Shown piece by piece: positions 59,601 through 64,000 of a stretch of 64,000 bases of DNA. The notes under the pieces are model-generated. The model was given only the letters and a program-made list of their open reading frames with translations, was not told where the DNA came from and searched no databases. This DNA is from Microbacterium halotolerans (GTDB lineage: Bacteria; Actinomycetota; Actinomycetes; Actinomycetales; Microbacteriaceae): assembly GCF_003569805.1 (NCBI RefSeq), contig NZ_KZ984051.1:306760-370759 (forward strand). The letters run 5' to 3'. Each line of letters opens with the position of its first letter. Position 1 is the stretch's first letter. The position numbers and the translations under genes were made by a program.

Positions 59601-60661
59601 ACCTGATCGTCACGACTGCGCGCTGGATGGACTTCCGCAACGCCATCCGGGACACGTTCGGATCGAAGCTCGAGCTGCGCCTCGGCGACACCAGCGATTC
59701 GGAGATCGACCGCAAGGTCGCCGTGAACGTTCCGCAGGGGCGCCCGGGCCGGGGCCTCGCGCCGTCGAAGCACCATATGCTCACCGCGCTGCCCCGAGTG
59801 GACGGCTCCGGCGACCCCGACACCCTGAGCGAGGGCGTCGATGACCTGATCGACCGGGTGAACCGGGCGTGGAAGGGGCCGCAGGGCCCCAAGCTGCGCC
59901 TGCTCCCGGAGATGCTCGACCTCGACGACCTGCGCCACCAGGCTATCGGCACGCCGGCCGAGAAGCAGGTGCTCCTCGGCGTCGACGAGGCGAGACTCGC
60001 GCCCACGGCTTTCGACGTCCGGCGCAATCCTCATCTTTACCTGTTCGGCGACAGCGAGTCGGGAAAGTCCGGCTTCCTGCGCGGCTTCGCGCGCGAGGTG
60101 ATGCGCACGATGTCTCCCTCTCAGGCGCAGTTCTTCGTCGTCGACTACCGCAGGGCGCTGCTCTCCGAGATCCCGGACGACTACCTCGCCGGGTACTACA
60201 CCGTGGCGGAGCAGGCCGCGGAGGAGCTCTCCGGCCTCGTGGAGTACCTGCGCGGCCGCCTGCCCGGCCCCGACGTCACACCGCAGCAGCTGCGCGACCG
60301 GTCGTGGTGGTCGGGCGCCGAGGTCTTCATCCTGGTGGACGACTACGACCTGGTGAACACTCAGTCCGGCAATCCGATCGCTGTGCTGCAGCCTCTGCTG
60401 GCACAGGCCGCTGACGTCGGGCTGCACCTCACCCTCACCCGTCGTTCCGGCGGCGCCTCACGCGCCTCCTTCGAACCGGTGATGCAGACCCTGCGGGACC
60501 TCGCGACCCCCGGAATCCTGCTCTCGGGCAGCCCGGACGAGGGTCCGCTGATCGGCAACGTCAAGGCGACTCCCGCGCTTCCCGGCAGGGCGAAGGTGAT
60601 CACCCGCGAGCGCGGTCTGGAGATCATGCAGCTCGCCCATACACCGCCGTCGCCGCTGTAG
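56663..60661 (+). CDS. eccC: Type VII secretion ATPase EccC (FtsK/SpoIIIE family)
   Basis: A 1332-aa single-chain EccC (fused EccCa-EccCb). Two N-terminal TM helices (~35-85) precede three ATPase domains. Walker A motifs are GATGSGKSE at residue ~477, GGARTGKST at ~842 and GDSESGKSG at ~1129. Walker B regions are LLIVADEFSELL, VFLIIDGW and VFILVDDYD; only the first has the catalytic DE. It is the motor that recognises WXG100 substrates. The GTG at 56663 has GAGGAGGGC upstream. The WXG100 pair follows behind its own promoter. Confidence 0.96.
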   Translation: MSNTSTRRAPKPPAGGQLTLQQAPELPKPEGASNTLMMALPMVGSLGAVAVLSLSQGGDSTRTYIMGGMFLFMALSMVGGQMWRQKSQHSTNVENTRREYLAYLAETRDAVREVASRQRRYEEWMLPMPETLPFIVEEGSRVWERTNNDKDFLVARIGTASQPLAMTLEEAPIPALAQLDPVSASAAHRFVLTHDQVPDLPFGLNIGACARLEVAGETVRARGLVRALVSHLATFAAPEDLQIAVVASPAELPYWEWAKWLPHAQSDTVTDAVGGARRIGASWSDIEGLVVDVRSRGPAGGVSGTVPHLVVITDGARFPADHPIQAEGGVDGVTVIDIPREWDELTDPFTVRLAIDEDEDEGQGITVARRGAAAVRGTPDFLGIASAEAVARRLIGMVEAAEEDESGGGPRTISAELTDLLGLPDVRDFDPELAWKPRSARDRLRVPIGLTSTGHPMILDIKESAQQGMGPHGMLIGATGSGKSEVLRTLVLSLAMTHSSEALNFVLIDFKGGATFAGMAEMPHVSAVITNLGDDLTLVDRMQDAIQGEMTRRQELLRDAGNFANVGDYEAARKGGRTDLEPLPALLIVADEFSELLAAKPDFTELFVAIGRLGRSLQVHLLLSTQRLEEGKLRGLESHLSYRIGLKTFSGADSRTVIGVPDAFTLPGGGGHGILKSDAETLTQFRAAYVSAPPRTRRRRAGASAQAPGPEKPIRAIEAKAFTAAPVAVPEEPAQPEEPTPEVHSGEPEEKRVTFDIAVSLMKGKSLPAHQVWLPPLDVPPTFDDMLGDLAEDPQLGLISPRWRKAGPLTLPLGIVDRPLEQRRDSLVMSLIGAGGHLAIVGGARTGKSTLARSVLTGIALTHTPLEVQFYIMDFGGGTFVPFGKMAHVAGVAGRNQPDVLRRMFQEIAGIVDDRERYFTEHGIDSIDTYRRLRAQGKADDGYGDVFLIIDGWPTIRSEFDDMEFEIQALAGRALTFGVHLIVTTARWMDFRNAIRDTFGSKLELRLGDTSDSEIDRKVAVNVPQGRPGRGLAPSKHHMLTALPRVDGSGDPDTLSEGVDDLIDRVNRAWKGPQGPKLRLLPEMLDLDDLRHQAIGTPAEKQVLLGVDEARLAPTAFDVRRNPHLYLFGDSESGKSGFLRGFAREVMRTMSPSQAQFFVVDYRRALLSEIPDDYLAGYYTVAEQAAEELSGLVEYLRGRLPGPDVTPQQLRDRSWWSGAEVFILVDDYDLVNTQSGNPIAVLQPLLAQAADVGLHLTLTRRSGGASRASFEPVMQTLRDLATPGILLSGSPDEGPLIGNVKATPALPGRAKVITRERGLEIMQLAHTPPSPL

Positions 60662-60696
60662 GCTCGTCACCTCGCAGAGGGGAGGGAAGCACGCGT

Positions 60697-60740
60697 GGGC
60701 AGAGCTACCCATAGGCATTCCCTGCTCCGATCCGTAGGGT
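60697..60740 (+). promoter_or_regulatory. T7SS promoter P3: GGGCAG-N2-CTACCC, N24, TAGGGT
   Basis: GGGCAGAGCTACCC (60697-60710; 5 of 6 pairs) lies exactly 24 nt before TAGGGT (60735-60740), upstream of the WXG100 pair (leader ~80 nt). It resembles P1 over most of its length, including a shared CTCCG-type stretch before the -10. Confidence 0.65.
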
Positions 60741-60825
60741 GTTCTCTGTCGCCGGGCATCGGCGTCACGGCCCTCAGGGCTGAAAGTACTCGGGGCCGAC
60801 CAGCCCTCATATCCAGGAGGTGACC

Positions 60826-61137
60826 GTGGGAGACGCAGTCTCAGCAGCGGATGGTGCCCTTCAGCGTGGCGCCAGCATCGTCAATGAGTCCAAGGGCAGC
60901 ATCGTCCAGGAGCTGAACGCGATCCGTAGCAAGCTGTCGGGGATCAACGCTGCATGGCAGGGGTCGGGTTCGAACGCGTTCCAGCAGTCGTTCAGCGCCT
61001 GGCAGGACAAGTCGCGCCGGATCACGAACGCGCTCGACCAGTTCGAGCAGAACCTGATCGACTCGCAGACGTCATACACCAGCACCGACGACACGTCGGC
61101 ACAGGCCCAGAAGAAGTTCCTCGGCCGCCTCGGCTGA
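60826..61137 (+). CDS. WXG100-family T7SS protein (first of the pair)
   Basis: A 103-aa helical-hairpin protein with the WxG turn at AAWQGSGSNAF and the helix pattern of EsxA/EsxB proteins. The GTG at 60826 is chosen because AGGAGGTG ends 4 nt upstream; the GTG at 60820 lies inside that site. It has its own promoter (P3) after eccC and a 20-bp gap to the second WXG100 gene, so the two likely form a heterodimer exported by EccC. Confidence 0.92.
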   Translation: MGDAVSAADGALQRGASIVNESKGSIVQELNAIRSKLSGINAAWQGSGSNAFQQSFSAWQDKSRRITNALDQFEQNLIDSQTSYTSTDDTSAQAQKKFLGRLG

Positions 61138-61157
61138 CACCGGAGGGAAGCGACACC

Positions 61158-61439
61158 ATGAACTACAAGATGCAGTTCGGAGCCGTCGAGATGGCCGGCT
61201 CCGACCTCGGCACGAGCGCAGGCAACATCGACACCAAGCTGTCCGAGATGGAGGAGGCCCTCAAGCCGCTGCAGGCGGACTGGACGGGTGAGGCCTCGGA
61301 GGCATACCTCCGCGCCAAGGCACAGTGGAACAGCGCACTGGCCGAGATGAAGCAGATCCTCCAGGAGATGGGCCGCCAGGTCATGGAGGACGCGGCCAAC
61401 GGCCAGGCCAGCGAGCGGAAGAACCAGAGCCGCTGGTAG
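61158..61439 (+). CDS. WXG100-family T7SS protein (second of the pair)
   Basis: A 93-aa helical hairpin with WTGEASEAY as the WxG turn. The C-terminal region ends NQSRW; the usual YxxxD/E export signal is not evident in this chain, so it may sit on the partner or another substrate. GGAGGGAAGCG lies upstream of the ATG. It forms a dimer with the preceding protein by analogy with EsxA-EsxB. Confidence 0.92.
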   Translation: MNYKMQFGAVEMAGSDLGTSAGNIDTKLSEMEEALKPLQADWTGEASEAYLRAKAQWNSALAEMKQILQEMGRQVMEDAANGQASERKNQSRW

Positions 61440-61477
61440 GCAGCTCCTGCACCGCCGATATCGGCGGACGCACCCCG

Positions 61478-61516
61478 CGGGCCGTCGCACTCGATGATCT
61501 CGAGTGCGACGGCCCG
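61478..61516. terminator. Terminator hairpin after the WXG100 pair
   Basis: CGGGCCGTCGCACTCG pairs perfectly (16 bp) with its complement around a 7-nt loop, followed by TCTCGTTT on the plus strand. It lies between convergent genes and marks the end of the T7SS cluster. Confidence 0.85.
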
Positions 61517-61530
61517 TCTCGTTTCGGCGG

Positions 61531-62670
61531 TCAGGAGTTCCCGAGCGCCGTCACGGCGGCTGCCAGCGCCCGCGCGACCGGCGCGAGATCCGCGTCCAGG
61601 CCGCGCGGGAACGAGAACCGGATGGCCGTGCGCGCGGTGTCCGGGTCTATCCCGGCCGCCAGCAGCACGTGCGACGGCTCCGTGCTGCCGGCTCGGCATG
61701 CCGACCCGCTGGAGGCGAGCACGCCGCTGCGCTCCAACTCGAGCAGCACCGACTCGCCGTTGACCCCGTCGATCACGAAGCTCGCGATCGACGGCAGCCG
61801 CCGCTGGGGATGGCCCGTGAGCGAGGCATTTGGAATGCGCGAGAGCACCTCGGCGACGAACGCGTCACGAATGCGCGTCACGCGCGCAGCGGCCTCGTCC
61901 CGCTCCCGCTCCGCTAGCTCGGAGGCGACGCCCAGCGCGACGGCGCCTGCGACGTTCTCCGTGCCCGAGCGCCTGCCGCGCTCCTGACCGCCGCCGTGCA
62001 GCACCGGCTCCAGCGGAACCCGACCGCGCACCGCAAGGGCGCCGGTGCCTGGCAATCCGCCGAGCTTGTGCCCTGAGATGGCGATCGCGTCGGCTCCGAT
62101 GCCCGCCAGCGGCAGCCATCCGGCCGCCTGCACCGCATCGACGTGCAGCGGAACCCCGCGCGCTCGGCACGCCTCCGCGAGCTCGGCGACCGGCTGCACC
62201 GTGCCGATCTCGTTGTTCGCCAGCCCGACGGCGACAAGCGCGGTGTCATCGCGGAGCGCGCCGGCGAGATCATCCGGATCGACCAGACCGTGCCCGTCGA
62301 CGCGGACCTCGGTGACGTCGAAGTCGTGCACTCTGGCCAGGAAATGCGCCGTCTCGCGCACCGAGGAGTGCTCGATCGGTGTGGTCACCAGGTGCCGAGC
62401 CCCGCGCGCGCGGGCGGCCGCGACGCCGATTCCCTGCAATGCGAGGTTGTTCGCCTCGGTGCCGCCTGAGGTGAACACGACGTCCGTGCTGCGAACCCCC
62501 AATGCCCGAGCGACCCGGCCGCGCGCGGCCCCGAGCGCGGCCCGCGCCCGCTCCCCCGCCGCGTGCGTGCTCGACGGGTTTCCCGGCTCCCCCGTGAGGA
62601 TCGGAGTGATCGCCTCGAGCACCTCGCGGCGCACGGATGTCGTCGCGGCGTGGTCGAGGAAGAGACTCAC
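61531..62670 (-). CDS. Cysteine desulfurase (NifS/IscS-like) of the NAD operon
   Basis: A 379-aa PLP enzyme. The lysine that binds PLP is in AISGHKLGGLPG and the catalytic Cys in SSGSACRAG. NNEIGTVQP and the opening LDHAATT are family signatures. It starts at GTG 62670 in a GTGA overlap with nadC. In this position the enzyme probably provides sulfur for the Fe-S cluster of quinolinate synthase NadA, whose gene would lie beyond the right edge. It could also supply sulfur more widely. Confidence 0.9.
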   Translation of the reverse strand: MSLFLDHAATTSVRREVLEAITPILTGEPGNPSSTHAAGERARAALGAARGRVARALGVRSTDVVFTSGGTEANNLALQGIGVAAARARGARHLVTTPIEHSSVRETAHFLARVHDFDVTEVRVDGHGLVDPDDLAGALRDDTALVAVGLANNEIGTVQPVAELAEACRARGVPLHVDAVQAAGWLPLAGIGADAIAISGHKLGGLPGTGALAVRGRVPLEPVLHGGGQERGRRSGTENVAGAVALGVASELAERERDEAAARVTRIRDAFVAEVLSRIPNASLTGHPQRRLPSIASFVIDGVNGESVLLELERSGVLASSGSACRAGSTEPSHVLLAAGIDPDTARTAIRFSFPRGLDADLAPVARALAAAVTALGNS

Positions 62671-63521
62671 GATGCCTCGATGTCGAGCCCGAGATCGATC
62701 GCGCGCGCCGAGTGCGTGAGCGCACCGACCGAGATCACATCCACTCCGGTGCTGGCGATGTCTCCGACCGTGTCGAGCGTGACGCCGCCGGATGCTTCGA
62801 CGATCGCCCTCCCGGCGATGTGCACGACGCCCGTGCGCAGGTCTTCCAGCGAGAAGTTGTCGAGCATGATCGTGCCCACGCCCGCGGCGAGCGCGTCGTC
62901 GATCTGGTCGAGCCGGTCCACCTCCACTTCCACGTGGATGGTGTGCGGCAGCGCGGCGGATGCCTGCCGGAGCGCCCCGGTCGTCGTCATGCCCGTGCGC
63001 TCGCGGATCACCGCGAGATGGTTGTCCTTGGCCATCACGGCGTCCGAGAGCGAGAAGCGGTGGTTGTGCCCGCCGCCGCAGCGCACGGCGTGACGCTCCA
63101 GTGCGCGCAGCCCCGGGGTGGTCTTGCGAGTGTCGGCGATGCGAGTTCCGGTTCCGGCCACCGCGGCGACGTAGCGGGAGGTCAGCGTCGCAACGCCGCA
63201 CATCCGCTGCGTCAGGTTCAGCGCGACGCGCTCAGCGGTGAGCACGGCTCGGGCCCGACCAGTCACCCGCGCGAGCTGCGCGCCGGGCGCGAAGGCGTCA
63301 CCGTCGGCGACGGTGAGCTCGACCCTCGCGTCCGGATCCAACTGCTCGAATGCCGAGGCGAACACCTCCCCTCCGCTGAACACCCCGGACTCACGTGCGA
63401 CCAGCTGCGCATCGGCGACCGCGTCTGAGGGGATGAGCACCTCGCTGGTGATGTCGCCCCACGGAGCGTCCTCGTCGAGTGCCGCCGCGACGACGCGTTC
63501 GATCGCGCTCCCGGTCAGCAT
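62667..63521 (-). CDS. nadC: Nicotinate-nucleotide diphosphorylase (carboxylating) NadC
   Basis: A 284-aa quinolinate phosphoribosyltransferase: NLTQRMCGVAT, RIADTRKTTPGLRALERHAV, CGGGHNHRFSL and VEVEVDRLDQ are canonical. It converts quinolinate and PRPP to nicotinate mononucleotide. The ATG at 63521 overlaps the nadB stop by 7 nt, with GGAGGC upstream. Order nadB-nadC-nifS on the minus strand; NAD de novo synthesis. Confidence 0.97.
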   Translation of the reverse strand: MLTGSAIERVVAAALDEDAPWGDITSEVLIPSDAVADAQLVARESGVFSGGEVFASAFEQLDPDARVELTVADGDAFAPGAQLARVTGRARAVLTAERVALNLTQRMCGVATLTSRYVAAVAGTGTRIADTRKTTPGLRALERHAVRCGGGHNHRFSLSDAVMAKDNHLAVIRERTGMTTTGALRQASAALPHTIHVEVEVDRLDQIDDALAAGVGTIMLDNFSLEDLRTGVVHIAGRAIVEASGGVTLDTVGDIASTGVDVISVGALTHSARAIDLGLDIEAS

Positions 63522-64000
63522 GCCGCCTCCAGCGCAGGCTCCGGCTGGCCGAGGTCTGCCGCATCGTCGGAGCGCCAGTGCGCGCCGACGGACTCGGTGC
63601 GTGCGGACGCCGCACGCACGATCTCGGCGGCGACGTCGAGCAGGTTGCGGTCCTCGTGCTCGCGCGCGGTGCGCGGCATCGGGAAGGCCGCACGCCACCG
63701 TGCGATCGCGACGGCCGCCTCAGCCAGGCCCTTCGCATCGCGCGAGAGCCCGGCGCAGCGCCACATCAGCTCTTGCAGCGCACCGCGGGAGAAAGGCTGC
63801 GCCATCTCGATCGGAAGAACGACGTTCCCCGCGTCGCGAGAGGCGGTGGTGCGGTGCGCCGGACGAACAGTCGGCGGGATCGAGATGCCGTCGCCACCCA
63901 CCGTCGTCGTGTCATCGACGATGCGTCCATGCGGATCGCCTGCGCCCGTGGCGTCTGGCCCCCGCTGGTCCTGCTGCGGGATGCAGGACCCCCTGCCTGC
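63515..64000 (-). CDS. nadB: L-aspartate oxidase NadB (C-terminal part, runs off right edge)
   Basis: The frame is open to the edge of the window and ends at 63515. About 160 residues are visible: a low-complexity linker (PDATGAGDP, RIVDDTTTVGG), then the helical C-terminal domain with LQELMWRCAGLSRD and the ARTAREHEDRNL-like segment typical of NadB. The FAD domain lies outside. It oxidises L-aspartate to iminoaspartate, the first step of NAD synthesis. The linker between the FAD-side residue and the helix domain is longer than usual. Confidence 0.85.
   Translation of the reverse strand, partial: AGRGSCIPQQDQRGPDATGAGDPHGRIVDDTTTVGGDGISIPPTVRPAHRTTASRDAGNVVLPIEMAQPFSRGALQELMWRCAGLSRDAKGLAEAAVAIARWRAAFPMPRTAREHEDRNLLDVAAEIVRAASARTESVGAHWRSDDAADLGQPEPALEAAC

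Noticed and set aside
58772..60427. A 551-codon minus-strand frame inside eccC
   Set aside because: It lies opposite the second and third ATPase domains of EccC and shows no motif of its own.
1..64000. CRISPR arrays, rRNA genes, transposases or prophage modules
   Set aside because: I found no regularly spaced repeats, no rRNA sequence and no recognisable transposase, integrase or phage structural gene.

Overview
The window is high-GC DNA from an actinobacterium, most likely a Microbacteriaceae member close to Microbacterium. This is inferred from the dnaK-grpE-dnaJ-hspR operon with HAIR-type operators, an ESX-like type VII secretion (T7SS) cluster, a bifunctional-type dCTP deaminase, an Rv2578c-type radical SAM gene, many GTG/TTG starts and several apparently leaderless genes. 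There is no rRNA, so the genus is an inference. Both ends are cut: a solute-binding lipoprotein at the left and nadB at the right.

Layout. 1-3987: a divergent polyol-type unit (solute-binding protein; DeoR regulator, class II aldolase, medium-chain dehydrogenase, kinase). 4063-10346: a sugar ABC importer with an SDR, a 2-hydroxyacid dehydrogenase, a small protein and a GntR/FCD regulator. 10453-17056: a FucI-like protein, a DapA-like aldolase/dehydratase, a TctABC tripartite transporter and a second GntR/FCD regulator. 17273-21378: the DnaK heat-shock operon. 21638-27223: a nucleotidyltransferase-like protein, two MFS transporters and a split aconitase X. 27251-32218: an azt zinc-uptake locus with two AztD-like propeller proteins. 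32433-33461: DUF2470 protein and heme oxygenase. 33568-36017: dcd, an anchored membrane protein and a lipoprotein. 36084-36157: tRNA-Gly(CCC), followed by a gene remnant. 36446-39416: hmuTUV heme uptake. 40050-42446: a mechanosensitive-channel-like protein and a LexA-box radical SAM gene. 42636-61439: the T7SS cluster. 61531-64000: nifS-like gene, nadC and nadB.

How the parts work together. Two catabolic units each sit beside an FCD regulator, and each shows TGTTAACA-like palindromes upstream of both the operon and the regulator. Metal homeostasis is concentrated here: azt under a Zur-like box, and heme import plus heme degradation under DtxR/IdeR-like boxes.

The T7SS cluster encodes EccB, EccC, EccD, mycosin, a WXG100 pair, a second EccD-like protein next to an RDD-FHA-FHA protein, an FHA-HTH protein and several unusual probable substrates. 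EccA and EccE are not seen. The most striking unexplained signal is a palindrome, GGGnAG-N2-CTnCCC, placed exactly 24 nt upstream of a TAGGRT -10 element in front of three separate T7SS transcription units. This suggests a dedicated activator.
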